Shown piece by piece: positions 51,411-59,994 of a stretch of 62,526 nt of DNA. The position numbers and the translations under genes are program-made. Positions within the stretch are counted from its first letter, which is position 1. Each line of letters starts with the position of its first letter. Source of the stretch: an uncultured Treponema sp. (lineage in GTDB: Bacteria; Spirochaetota; Spirochaetia; Treponematales; Treponemataceae). The stretch lies in the NCBI GenBank assembly GCA_934691925.1, contig CAKUTI010000007.1, forward strand, positions 1 to 62,526, given 5' to 3'. The notes below the pieces were generated by a model. That model ran no database searches. It saw only the letters and a list, made by a program, of their open reading frames with translations, and was not told the origin of the DNA.

Positions 51411-53284
51411 ACGGATACATCAAAAAAAAGCCGCTTTATGTTTTGGTCGGGCTTGCGGCCGCATTCTCAATTTTTGTGATTTCAAGATACGCGTTTTACG
51501 CTTTTAGAACGCCAGAAAAACGCGACCCGAAGGAAATTCCTACTCAGCGAGGCTCGATTCTCGACAGAAACGGAAAAGCTCTTGCGGTTCCGGCGAATTA
51601 TTATGACTTTACAGTAACGCCTTCAGCAGTCAAAGACGAAAAAAAAGCGTTGTTCGCATCTGTTGTCGCGCCACACGTCGGACAAAGCGAGAAGAAAATT
51701 CTTGAAATTCTCGAAACTCAGCAAGGAAAAACTTTCGTCTATCTCAAAAAAAATATAAATCAGGAAGCGGCAGACGCATTGCGCCAAGACTGCCTTAAAA
51801 ACGGATTCGGCTCGGCAGTCCGATTTGACAAGACAGAACGCCGCGTTTACCCGGAAAATAATCTCGCTTCCCAGCTGATTGGATTTTTGGGCGTTGACAA
51901 CAAAGGTCTCGCTGGAATTGAATTTTCAATGCAGGACATTCTCGCGCCCACAAAAGATGAAAACAACGAGTCAAAGCCGGGAAAAAATATTTTTCTTACA
52001 ATTGACGCAAATCTCCAGTCAAGCCTTGAAAAAATCACCGAAAACGCGATGGAGAAAACAAAGGCGGAAAATATCATGCTGATTGCAGCGGAAGCAAAAA
52101 CCGGCGAAATTCTTTCTTATATCAGCTTGCCTTCCGCGAACCTTAACGAATACACAAAAGCGACTCCAGATCAGATGAAAAACCGACCCGCAACCGACAG
52201 CTACGAGCCAGGCTCTGTTTTCAAGATTTTCTCTGTCGCGTCTTTTCTGGATGCTGGCGTAATCAAGGAAGACGATCTTTATCTTTGCGACGGACTTTAC
52301 GAAAGGACAATGCCAAGCGGCGAAAAAATCAGAATCACTTGCCTTGACCATCACGGCTGGCAAACCGCAAGAAAAGCTCTCGAAAATTCCTGCAACGACG
52401 CGCTTGCGCAAATGAGCGAAAAAATCGAGTCGGAGCCGTTTCTTGAAAAGCTCCGCAAGCTTGGATTCGGCTCAAAACCGGGAACAGAGCTTTCAGGCGA
52501 AACGACAGGCCTTGTCAGAAGCACAAGCGACAGATACTGGTCCGCGCGCTCAAAGCCGACAATCGCAATCGGGCAGGAAATCACGGTAAGCGCGCTTCAA
52601 ATGGTTCAGGCGGCAACTGCAATCGCAAACGGCGGAGTTCCCGTCCAGCTTACTTTTGTGAGCAAAATCACGGACAACACTGGAAAAGAAGAATTTATCC
52701 ACACGCCATTTTTCAGAGACAGAGTTTTTAAATCTTCCACAGCGAACTATCTTTTGAGCTGCATGGAATCTGTCGCAAAAAACGGAACAGGACACCGCGC
52801 TTCAATCGGAGATGTCTCAATCGGCGTAAAAACTGGAACGGCGCAAATGGCAGACCCTGTGAACGGCGGATATTCAAAAACCGACTTTATCTCAAACTGC
52901 ATCGCGATGTTTCCAATCGAAAATCCTGAAATAATTCTCTACATCGTGATTGAAAAAGCTCAGGGCGAAACTTACGCAGGAAGAATCGTCGCGCCTGTAA
53001 TCGCGCAGGCTGCAAACGTGATAATCGACCATCTTGGAATGAGCCGCGGCGGAGCTTCAAGCCTTGCGCATCCGGGACTTGTATCAATTAAGGCGCAAGC
53101 TCCTGTTTCAATCGGCGAGACAGTTCCAGACTTTAATGGAATGTCAAAACGCCAGCTTCTACCGATTCTCGACCGAAAAGACATCCACGTAAAAATAAAC
53201 GGCGACGGCTGGGTCACAACCCAAAATCCTGCCGCTGGAACTCCCGTTACGGAGAACATGAACATTGAACTCTATCTGGAATAA
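51401..53284 (+). CDS. Penicillin-binding protein, transpeptidase with C-terminal PASTA domain (FtsI/SpoVD-like)
   Basis: 627 residues. Membrane anchor about 10-32; dimerisation domain about 45-230 starting RGSILDRNGKALAV; transpeptidase 245-555 with SVFKIF (SxxK) near residue 275, SCN in ENSCNDAL near 330, and GVKTGTAQM near 475. A single PASTA domain (570-627, TVPDFNGMSKRQLLPIL) ends it. Class B PBPs of this type crosslink septal peptidoglycan. Positioned after lepB and before the Maf-like gene, and overlapping both. Confidence 0.93.
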   Translation: MQMNGYIKKKPLYVLVGLAAAFSIFVISRYAFYAFRTPEKRDPKEIPTQRGSILDRNGKALAVPANYYDFTVTPSAVKDEKKALFASVVAPHVGQSEKKILEILETQQGKTFVYLKKNINQEAADALRQDCLKNGFGSAVRFDKTERRVYPENNLASQLIGFLGVDNKGLAGIEFSMQDILAPTKDENNESKPGKNIFLTIDANLQSSLEKITENAMEKTKAENIMLIAAEAKTGEILSYISLPSANLNEYTKATPDQMKNRPATDSYEPGSVFKIFSVASFLDAGVIKEDDLYLCDGLYERTMPSGEKIRITCLDHHGWQTARKALENSCNDALAQMSEKIESEPFLEKLRKLGFGSKPGTELSGETTGLVRSTSDRYWSARSKPTIAIGQEITVSALQMVQAATAIANGGVPVQLTFVSKITDNTGKEEFIHTPFFRDRVFKSSTANYLLSCMESVAKNGTGHRASIGDVSIGVKTGTAQMADPVNGGYSKTDFISNCIAMFPIENPEIILYIVIEKAQGETYAGRIVAPVIAQAANVIIDHLGMSRGGASSLAHPGLVSIKAQAPVSIGETVPDFNGMSKRQLLPILDRKDIHVKINGDGWVTTQNPAAGTPVTENMNIELYLE

Positions 53285-55511
53285 AAATATCGCGCTTTTT
53301 AAGGAACGATTTCCGTCTCTCGCAAAGATTTTTCAGAAGGAGATTCTCGATTTTTCTGAAATTTATGGAAACCAAAATAAACGCGATGAAAATGAAAAAA
53401 TAATCAAAATCGAAAATCAAAATAAGGATAGAAAATCGAATCTAAAAATTCCTGTTGAAATTTTTCCTTCAAAACTGCGGAGTCCAAATTCAGAAGATTT
53501 TTTTCCGACGGCAAAAGAAAACGGAAAATATCTTCATTCCGCTTACAATCCGCTCCGCGAAGCCGATCAGACAGCGCAGGCGATTCACAAGGAAAAACCA
53601 GACATTTTCGGAACGGCTTTTTTCGGCTTTGGGCTTGGCTACAATGCGATTTCCTACGCGCGGCTTTTTCCGAACGACACGATTATTCTCGTTGAAAGCG
53701 ACGCAAGATATTTTTTCACCGCGCTCTCAGTTCTCGACTGGAGCGATTTTTTCAAGGCAAAAAACATAATTATCGCGCTTGAAACTTCGCCAGACCAAGT
53801 GATTTCAATTCTCGAACACGCAGGCGGCTTCAAGCACATTCACATTTACGAGAATTCCGCACAAACTCAACATGCAAAAGATTATTTTTCAACGCTGAAC
53901 GCTTTAATCGAACGGAACAAAAGAAAATCTCAGATAAACAATTCCACGCTTGAAAAGTTCTCGGGGCTTTGGCTAAGAAATTCGTGCAGAAATCTTCATT
54001 ATCTTGCAGAAAAAGACGGCGTGAACATTTACAAAGGCAAGCTGACCCCGAAAATTCCGGCGTTGATTCTTGCGGCAGGTCCGACTTTGGAAGAATCGCT
54101 TCCCTATCTAAAAGAACTAAAAAAACGCTCGATTCTGATTGCGGTTGACACGGCTCTCCGCCCTTGCCTAAACGCTGGAGTTGAGCCTGACTTTATAATT
54201 CTCTGCGACCCTCAATATTACGCTTACCGGCATATCGCGGAGCTTTCTTCGCCTTCAAGCGTCCTGATTACGGAATCTGCGGCTTATCCTTCCGTTTTCA
54301 GATTCGGCTGCAGAAAAACCGTCATGTGCTCTTCGATGTTTCCGCTCGGGCAGTTTGTGGAGTCAAAAATCGGCGAAAAAGGCATTTTGAGCGCGGGCGG
54401 CTCTGTTTCAACAACGGCTTGGGATTTTGCGCGTTTAATCGGCGCGAAAAACATAATTTTTTCAGGGCTCGACCTCGGCTATCCAGATTTTCAGACACAC
54501 ATCCGCGGCTCCACTTTTGAAGAGAAAATTCACGCGATTTCAAAAAGAACAAATCCGGCTGAAAAACTCGGAATCGCGTCGCTTTTTGCGGCTGGAACAG
54601 AAAAATCGCTCGACTACAACGGCGCGGAAATCTTGACCGACTGCAAAATGAAAATGTTCGCGTGGTGGTTTGAAAGCAAACAGGAAGAATTTTCATCATC
54701 AGGCATCTCGTCATATTCGCTTTCAGAAAAATCCCTGAAAATTCCAGGATTCAAAACGCTTTCAATCGGGCAAATTCTTTCTATTCCAGATTTCTCAGAT
54801 TTGAAAAATGAGTTTTTCATCCAAAGCGAGAATCAAGAATCGGAAACTGAACGTGCAATAGAATCAGAAATCGCAGATTCCGAAAAATCAAAAAGATTCT
54901 TAGGAAACAAAAATCTCAAAAGCACAACTTCAGAAAATGAAAAAAAATTGGAAAACGAACGTGCAGCAGAAATCAAAAACGAGATTGAAACAAAATCCGA
55001 AAATAAAAGCAAAACTGAACTAAAATCTAAAGAAATCTCTTCAAAATCCTCAAACAAACGCGTAGCCGAATCAGAAAAAAATCCCGAAAACGCAAACAAA
55101 ACAAAATCACAAAATCCTGAAAACAGCGAAAACTTCAGAAAGGTTCTCGAGATGATAAAAAATGGGCTTGACGAGCTTTATCTTCTTGCAAAAAAAGGCG
55201 CGAATCTTTCAGACAAGGCGATTGCCAGCACAAATGCAGACAACTTAGCCAGCAACCTTGTAATCAAAAAACCAGAAAATCAGAAAAATTTTTCACTTGA
55301 ACTTGAAAAAATCGACTCGGCAATCTTGAATTCACAATTCAAAGATTTGGTGGCTCTTGTTTTTCCAACAGAATCGCAGCTGAACAAAATTTACGAAAAA
55401 ACGATTTTCAGCCCGGACAAGCTCGCCGCAACTTTCCAGCGTTCAAAAATCATCTACAGCGAGCTTGAAAAAAGCATAAAAAATTATCTCAAAAATTTGT
55501 CTATTAACTAA
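53265..55511 (+). CDS. Motility-associated factor (Maf)-like glycosyltransferase, DUF115
   Basis: 748 residues, TTG start overlapping the PBP gene by 20 bp with GGAG 10 nt upstream. The DUF115/MptE-like core is at about 95-500: FFGFGLGYNAISYAR, LILAAGPTLEESLPYLK near 265-281, AVDTALRPCLNAGVEPDF, and GGSVSTTAWDFARLIGAKNI. Maf proteins transfer nonulosonic acids to flagellin in several bacteria; that role is plausible for a spirochaete. Residues 525-625 form a long Glu/Ser/Lys/Asn-rich low-complexity insert. Confidence 0.82.
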   Translation: MNSIWNKNIALFKERFPSLAKIFQKEILDFSEIYGNQNKRDENEKIIKIENQNKDRKSNLKIPVEIFPSKLRSPNSEDFFPTAKENGKYLHSAYNPLREADQTAQAIHKEKPDIFGTAFFGFGLGYNAISYARLFPNDTIILVESDARYFFTALSVLDWSDFFKAKNIIIALETSPDQVISILEHAGGFKHIHIYENSAQTQHAKDYFSTLNALIERNKRKSQINNSTLEKFSGLWLRNSCRNLHYLAEKDGVNIYKGKLTPKIPALILAAGPTLEESLPYLKELKKRSILIAVDTALRPCLNAGVEPDFIILCDPQYYAYRHIAELSSPSSVLITESAAYPSVFRFGCRKTVMCSSMFPLGQFVESKIGEKGILSAGGSVSTTAWDFARLIGAKNIIFSGLDLGYPDFQTHIRGSTFEEKIHAISKRTNPAEKLGIASLFAAGTEKSLDYNGAEILTDCKMKMFAWWFESKQEEFSSSGISSYSLSEKSLKIPGFKTLSIGQILSIPDFSDLKNEFFIQSENQESETERAIESEIADSEKSKRFLGNKNLKSTTSENEKKLENERAAEIKNEIETKSENKSKTELKSKEISSKSSNKRVAESEKNPENANKTKSQNPENSENFRKVLEMIKNGLDELYLLAKKGANLSDKAIASTNADNLASNLVIKKPENQKNFSLELEKIDSAILNSQFKDLVALVFPTESQLNKIYEKTIFSPDKLAATFQRSKIIYSELEKSIKNYLKNLSIN

Positions 55512-55512
55512 A

Positions 55513-55659
55513 GTTTCCCAGCACGCCTCCGATAATAATATTGTGCCGCGCAGTGCAGGGTGTGCTTCTTTTTAGCGGAACATCCAGACATCTTGCACTG
55601 CGTTGTAGGAAACTACAATCCATGTCAGAAAGTGTGTAAGACTTTCTGACTTTTTTTTG
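55513..55659 (+). ncRNA. Candidate structured RNA or leader upstream of the HD-GYP gene
   Basis: The 197-bp gap can fold. AGTTTCC (55513-55519) pairs with GGAAACT (55609-55615); CGCAGTGCA (55550-55558) pairs with TGCACTGCG (55595-55603), inside which GGGTGT (55559-55564) pairs with ACATCC (55581-55586). A small GCAC/GTGC hairpin lies at 55522-55547. TTGTAG-GAAA-CTACAA (55604-55619) is a perfect GNRA hairpin that excludes the first helix. A strong terminator, GTCAGAAAGT/ACTTTCTGAC plus eight T, ends it at 55659. It matches no class I recognise and could be a small RNA or a riboswitch-like attenuator. Confidence 0.5.
55625..55659 (+). terminator. Terminator upstream of the HD-GYP gene
   Basis: GTCAGAAAGT (55625-55634) and ACTTTCTGAC (55642-55651) form a 10-bp stem, followed by eight T. 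It lies 62 bp before the HD-GYP ATG. Confidence 0.92.
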
Positions 55660-55720
55660 CCCTTTTCTATTTGCTTTAGTTTTTAACATTTTCTGCCGAT
55701 AAAGTGAATTGGAGATTTCT

Positions 55721-56983
55721 ATGACACCAGTTCAAATTTCAGAATTAACAGACGGCCAGCGTTTTTCAAATAATTTGGTGCTGGACAGACAATTCGTTAT
55801 TCTCGACCCGGAAATTCCTTTTTCACGAGTTCTTCAAAAAACTCTTTTGGAATGGGATTTCAAGACGGCGTATCTCGACGAGCCGGTTTCACAGACGCAA
55901 AATAATTCTCTTCAAAAAAATCAGAAATCTTCACCAATCGGAGAATTTGAGCAGGTTGATTTTGACTTGGAGACAGGCGAGCTTGTAGTCTCAAAAAAGC
56001 ATGGACTTGGCTCAGAGACTTTAGATAAAGTTTCGGCGGCGAACAAAGAAATTTCTTCAGCGGATGAAAACCGAAAAATGGAAATCGTCCAGAATGTTTA
56101 CGACGATTATCTTCAATATATAACAAAAGTTTTCACGAGATATGTTACCCACAAAGAACTCAGCGCGTCCGACCTTTCATCGGCAATGAAAGAGCTTGTT
56201 GAATTTGTAAAGCAAAATAAAAAATACATCCTGAAGATTCAGCCGAAGCCAGAGCAAAAAGTGAGCAAAAATTTTCTTGTGAGCCACTGCCTTCGCTCAA
56301 CAATTTTTTCAATCATAATCGGAATTCAGCTCCGTTTTTCAGAGCAGAAGCTAGTTGATCTTGCAGTTGCGGCGAGCATTCACGAAATCGGGCAGATTCG
56401 GCTTCCGCCTCAACTTTACATTACGAGCAAGCCGCTTTCAATGCAAGCGCGGGCATTGCTTTCAACTCACACTGTTTTAGGATTCAACATCTTAAAAGAA
56501 AATAATTTTCCGCCGACAATCCAGCTTGGAGTTCTCGAGCATCACGAGCGCGAAAACGGCGGCGGCTATCCAAGACGGCTCACAGGCGATAAAATCTCCA
56601 TTTTCGGAAAAATTCTTGCGGTTGCCTGCACTTACGAGGCAATTTCCGCTCCAAGACAATACAAGGAAGCAAAGTCAATTTACGAAGCGATGATTGAAAT
56701 GCTCAGAAATTTGAACAAGGCTTATGATGAAAACGTCGTAAAGGCTTTGGTTCAGGCAATTTCGCTCTTTCCAATCGGAAGCTACGTTTATCTTTCAAAC
56801 GGAAAAATCGCGCAGGTTGCTGACGCAAATCCAAACGACCCGCGAACGCCGCTTGTTCAGATTGTCGGAGAAAAAAACGAGCTTGGAAATCCAAAAACCG
56901 TAATGACAGACAACGACAAACTGCGGATTGTGCGCGTCGTAAACCAAGCCGAGCTAAAAGACATTCTCGCCTATCTAAAATAA
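55721..56983 (+). CDS. HD-GYP-related protein with altered metal ligands
   Basis: 420 residues from ATG 55721, with TTGGAG 6 nt upstream (an in-frame TTG at 55709 overlaps that site). Residues 1-70 look like the DUF3391 N-terminal domain. Residues 185-350 match HD-GYP: SIHEIGQIRLPPQLY, STHTVLG, and LEHHERENGGGYPRRLTG with the GYP motif. The HD pair is HE here, and the usual VAD before F/YDAL is VACTYEAI. These changes hit metal ligands, so it may bind cyclic di-GMP without hydrolysing it well. It lies downstream of the candidate structured RNA. Confidence 0.85.
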   Translation: MTPVQISELTDGQRFSNNLVLDRQFVILDPEIPFSRVLQKTLLEWDFKTAYLDEPVSQTQNNSLQKNQKSSPIGEFEQVDFDLETGELVVSKKHGLGSETLDKVSAANKEISSADENRKMEIVQNVYDDYLQYITKVFTRYVTHKELSASDLSSAMKELVEFVKQNKKYILKIQPKPEQKVSKNFLVSHCLRSTIFSIIIGIQLRFSEQKLVDLAVAASIHEIGQIRLPPQLYITSKPLSMQARALLSTHTVLGFNILKENNFPPTIQLGVLEHHERENGGGYPRRLTGDKISIFGKILAVACTYEAISAPRQYKEAKSIYEAMIEMLRNLNKAYDENVVKALVQAISLFPIGSYVYLSNGKIAQVADANPNDPRTPLVQIVGEKNELGNPKTVMTDNDKLRIVRVVNQAELKDILAYLK

Positions 56984-57281
56984 AAACAGCAAACGTTTCA
57001 AAGCCTCAAAAATTCAAAACGATTAAAATTCTCGCAAAAATGGAACGGGAACGAATTTTTAAGGGAGAAAAAGATTCGATTCACGTAAAAACAAAATAAA
57101 GCGATAAAAGATTCGGACAAAAAAGATTTCAAGGCAGATTCAAAAGATTTAGATTTTAGTGAAAGAATATAGAAAAGAAAATTAAGAAAACGGATTCGAT
57201 ACGGAATTAAAAATTGAAATCAAAAAAAGAGTTGTCACGTTTCCCGTCACGAGATCCGCGTCCAAAGTTCCTCTTCCCACG
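56984..57281. other. 298-bp gene-free region between convergent genes
   Basis: Purine-rich sequence with scattered AGATT(C) motifs (AAAGATTCGATTC, AAAGATTCGGAC, GCAGATTCAAAAGATTTAGATTTT). No regular period, terminator or ORF could be supported. Confidence 0.3.
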
Positions 57282-58046
57282 CTAATTAAAAAACGCCCTG
57301 ATTTTTTCCGCTTCCAAATAAAACTGCTCATCAAGACGCGGCGGATTCTGCGTAAAATAAAGAATCTGCTCCAATTCGCCCATATTTCTCGCGCCCCAGA
57401 CCGGCACAACATTGTCAAACGGAAGAAAAAATCCGAGCGCAAGCGGAATGTTGCTCAAAATGCCGCCACACAAAGGCTGCATCGCAATAAAGCCGATATT
57501 TTTTTCAAAGCATTTTTCCGCAAGCTTTTCAACAGACTTGTCGCAAAGCATATTGAACGGAAATTGAATCGTCTCCCACGGAAAATCCGACTCAATCACC
57601 TGATTTGCAACTTCCAAAGATTCCGTCACAACGCCAAAATGCCGCACAACGCCAGATTCTTTCAGATTCAAAAGCTTTTCCAAAAGCCCGTCGGAATCTC
57701 CCAAAGACGGAAGAAAATTCGGCCGCTCAAGCTGATACAAATCAACATAATCGGTTTTCAAATTTGTAAAGCTGTTGTCAATCGCCTCGGAAAGCTCATC
57801 GGAAGAATGTGCCGCGCTTTTTGTCGCAATAAAAACATTTTCACGGAATTTCGAAATCGCTTCGCCAAGCCGTTTTTCGCTTTCAGGCTTGTCCATCGAA
57901 GTGTCAAAAAAATTGATTCCGTCGCTGTACGCTTTTTGAATCATCGCAGCCACTTCTTCAGGATTTTCAACATCGTCAAGCCCCATCGCGCCAAACGCAG
58001 TCCTGCTCACGAGAAGATTTGTTTTTCCTAAAGAAACGTATTCCAT
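57282..58046 (-). CDS. Aldo/keto reductase family protein with non-canonical catalytic residues
   Basis: 254 residues, shorter than typical AKRs. The barrel is recognisable from LGKTNLLVSRTAFGAMGL, GINFFDTSM, RENVFIATKSA, VDLYQLERP and FNMLCDK. The catalytic Asp (FFDT) and Lys (ATKS) are kept. The Tyr normally six residues after the Asp is missing (FFDTSMDKPESE), and the His is Glu (YQLERP, usually YQLH). His-to-Glu also occurs in steroid 5-beta-reductases, but loss of Tyr is more drastic. An altered or non-enzymatic role is possible. Stand-alone. Confidence 0.82.
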   Translation of the reverse strand: MEYVSLGKTNLLVSRTAFGAMGLDDVENPEEVAAMIQKAYSDGINFFDTSMDKPESEKRLGEAISKFRENVFIATKSAAHSSDELSEAIDNSFTNLKTDYVDLYQLERPNFLPSLGDSDGLLEKLLNLKESGVVRHFGVVTESLEVANQVIESDFPWETIQFPFNMLCDKSVEKLAEKCFEKNIGFIAMQPLCGGILSNIPLALGFFLPFDNVVPVWGARNMGELEQILYFTQNPPRLDEQFYLEAEKIRAFFN

Positions 58047-58109
58047 AAATCAATTCAAAAAATGAAAATAAAAATTTTAAAGACTTAGAAGTGACTGCCT
58101 AAAAAGTAT

Positions 58110-58182
58110 CGTCATGCTGAATTTATTTCAGCATCTAAACTAAATATAGTCTAAAGATTCCGAATCCAAGTTCGGAATGACA
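58110..58182. repeat. Two interspersed inverted repeats (GTCATGCTGAA and ATTCCGAA types)
   Basis: CGTCATGCTGAATTTATTTCAGCATCT at 58110-58136 and GATTCCGAATCCAAGTTCGGAATGACA at 58156-58182 each form a hairpin (each is quoted by position; arms ATGCTGAA/TTCAGCAT and ATTCCGAA/TTCGGAAT). They belong to the same loose family as the element at 46867. Confidence 0.55.
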
Positions 58183-58281
58183 TTGATTTTTAAACTTACT
58201 AGACAGCCACCACACTGCGAAGGCACGTGCGGGCTTCAAACGCCAGCCCGCAACGCCCAGACAAAGCCTGAGCTTCACTTT

Positions 58282-59778
58282 TTATCTGTTTCTCTCAACA
58301 GGCTTGTAATTCTTGATTGCGTTGAACAAGAATGTGTGAAGCTCGGAAAGTTTTACGCGCTCCTGCGCCATTGAATCACGGAAGCGGACTGTAACAGTGT
58401 CAAAAAGAGGATTTTCAGAGCCATCATCTTTTGTCTTCTGAATTGTGTCGTAGTCAACAGTAACGCAGAACGGAGTTCCAACCTCGTCCTGACGGCGGTA
58501 TCGCTTTCCGACAGTTCCAGAAACATCAAAATCTGTAACAAAATCTTCTTTCAAGAGATGCTGAATTTCTTTCGCTTTTTCTGCAAGTCCGTCCTTTTTC
58601 ATCAACGGCAAAACAGCGACTGTAACAGGCGCAAGTCTCGGGTCAAGATGAAGAACTGTTCTGTAGTCATCTTTTCCGTCAGTTCCGACGTTCTGCTCCT
58701 CGTAAGCCTCGCACAAGAACATCAGGAAGTTGCGGTTCAAGCCTGCAGAAGTCTCGATTACATATGGAACATATTTTGTGTTGCCGTTTTCCTGATCAAT
58801 ATAAGACATATCTTTCTTTGAGAATTTCGCGTGCTGAGACAAGTCGAAATCTGTGCGCGAGTGGATTCCTTCAATCTCCTCAAAGCCAATCGGGAAGTTG
58901 TAAGTGATGTCGTAAGCGTCTTTTGCATAATGCGCAAGCTTGTCGTGATGATGCCACTTGAGCTGCTTTTCTGGAATTCCGTATTTAAGATAGAAATTCC
59001 ATCTTTCATTGCGCCATTTCTGGAAAGTCTCGTCTTCAGTTCCCGGCTTGCAGAAATATTCCATTTCCATCTGCTCAAATTCGCAAGTTCTAAAGATAAA
59101 ATTCTTGAAGATAATCTCGTTGCGGAAAGATTTTCCAACCTGAGCGACTCCAAAAGGAACTTTCATTCTGTTTGACTGAACAATGCTCTTGAAATCCGTG
59201 AAAATTCCCTGGCAAGTTTCAGGGCGGAGATAAATAAGGTGAGCGTCATCTGCGACTGGTCCCTGGTAAGTCTTGAACATCAAGTTGAACTCGCGGACAG
59301 CTGTGTATTTTCTGTTTTTTGAATGGCAAACAGGGCAGTCGATGTTCGCGTCGATGAAATCTTTCATCTCCTCGTGAGTCATTGTGTCAACTGGCTTTCC
59401 AGGATTCTTGTCCGGATTTTCAGCCACAAAGTCCTCAATCATTTTGTCTGCGCGGTGACGGGCCTGACACTCAAGACAGTCAATCATCGGGTCTGAAAAA
59501 TGTCCGACGTGGCCAGAAGCTTCCCAAGTTGTGTGGTGCTGGAAAATCGCTGAGTCCAAACCTACAACATCATCGTGAAGCTGAGTCATCTCTTTCCACC
59601 AAGCATTCTGAATATTACGCTTGAATTCTACACCGAGAGGACCGTAATCCCATGCTCCAGCCTGACCTCCGTAAATTTCCGAAGCCTGATAAACAAATCC
59701 GCGTCTTTTGCAGAGCGAAATGATTTTGTCCAAAGTGCACGCATGCTCATCAACAGGTGCTTTTCCATTTTTTGCCAT
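58282..59778 (-). CDS. glyS: Glycyl-tRNA synthetase (dimeric class II, GlyQS/GlyS type)
   Basis: 498 residues. Begins with LDKIISLCKRRGFVYQASEIYGG, and GPLGVEFKRNIQNAWW is class II motif 1. Motif 2 is FRNEIIFKNFIFRTCEFEQMEMEYF near 220-245, and motif 3 TSAGLNRNFLMFL near 360. The C-terminal anticodon-binding domain follows. It charges tRNA-Gly. An insertion with CLECQARHRAD...CPVCHSKNRK near 90-150 may bind zinc. AGGAG lies 8 nt before the ATG. No T-box was found upstream. Confidence 0.96.
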   Translation of the reverse strand: MAKNGKAPVDEHACTLDKIISLCKRRGFVYQASEIYGGQAGAWDYGPLGVEFKRNIQNAWWKEMTQLHDDVVGLDSAIFQHHTTWEASGHVGHFSDPMIDCLECQARHRADKMIEDFVAENPDKNPGKPVDTMTHEEMKDFIDANIDCPVCHSKNRKYTAVREFNLMFKTYQGPVADDAHLIYLRPETCQGIFTDFKSIVQSNRMKVPFGVAQVGKSFRNEIIFKNFIFRTCEFEQMEMEYFCKPGTEDETFQKWRNERWNFYLKYGIPEKQLKWHHHDKLAHYAKDAYDITYNFPIGFEEIEGIHSRTDFDLSQHAKFSKKDMSYIDQENGNTKYVPYVIETSAGLNRNFLMFLCEAYEEQNVGTDGKDDYRTVLHLDPRLAPVTVAVLPLMKKDGLAEKAKEIQHLLKEDFVTDFDVSGTVGKRYRRQDEVGTPFCVTVDYDTIQKTKDDGSENPLFDTVTVRFRDSMAQERVKLSELHTFLFNAIKNYKPVERNR

Positions 59779-59994
59779 AAATTTTTCTCCTGAATCCGCA
59801 ACAGGCGCGTTGCAGACGATAAAAATAATTGAAAAATCTTATCACAAATCGGCTTTAGAGAAAATAGGAACGAAAATCACAGAAAAATTTGGAGAAAAAT
59901 CGCAAATGCCCCCAAATTCCGATTGCAAACCAGCACGCGCCGACAATAGCACAATCAGAAACATTTCATTATAATATTTTCTTAACGTAATTTT

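Noticed and set aside
55513..55660. GEMM cyclic di-GMP riboswitch or SRP/6S RNA
   Set aside because: The GEMM core and the SRP GGAAG-type tetraloop region are not visible, and 6S-like symmetry is not convincing; kept only as an unclassified structured RNA.
59779..59994. T-box leader upstream of glyS
   Set aside because: No T-box consensus or specifier-loop structure was seen, and a normal ribosome site directly precedes the ATG.
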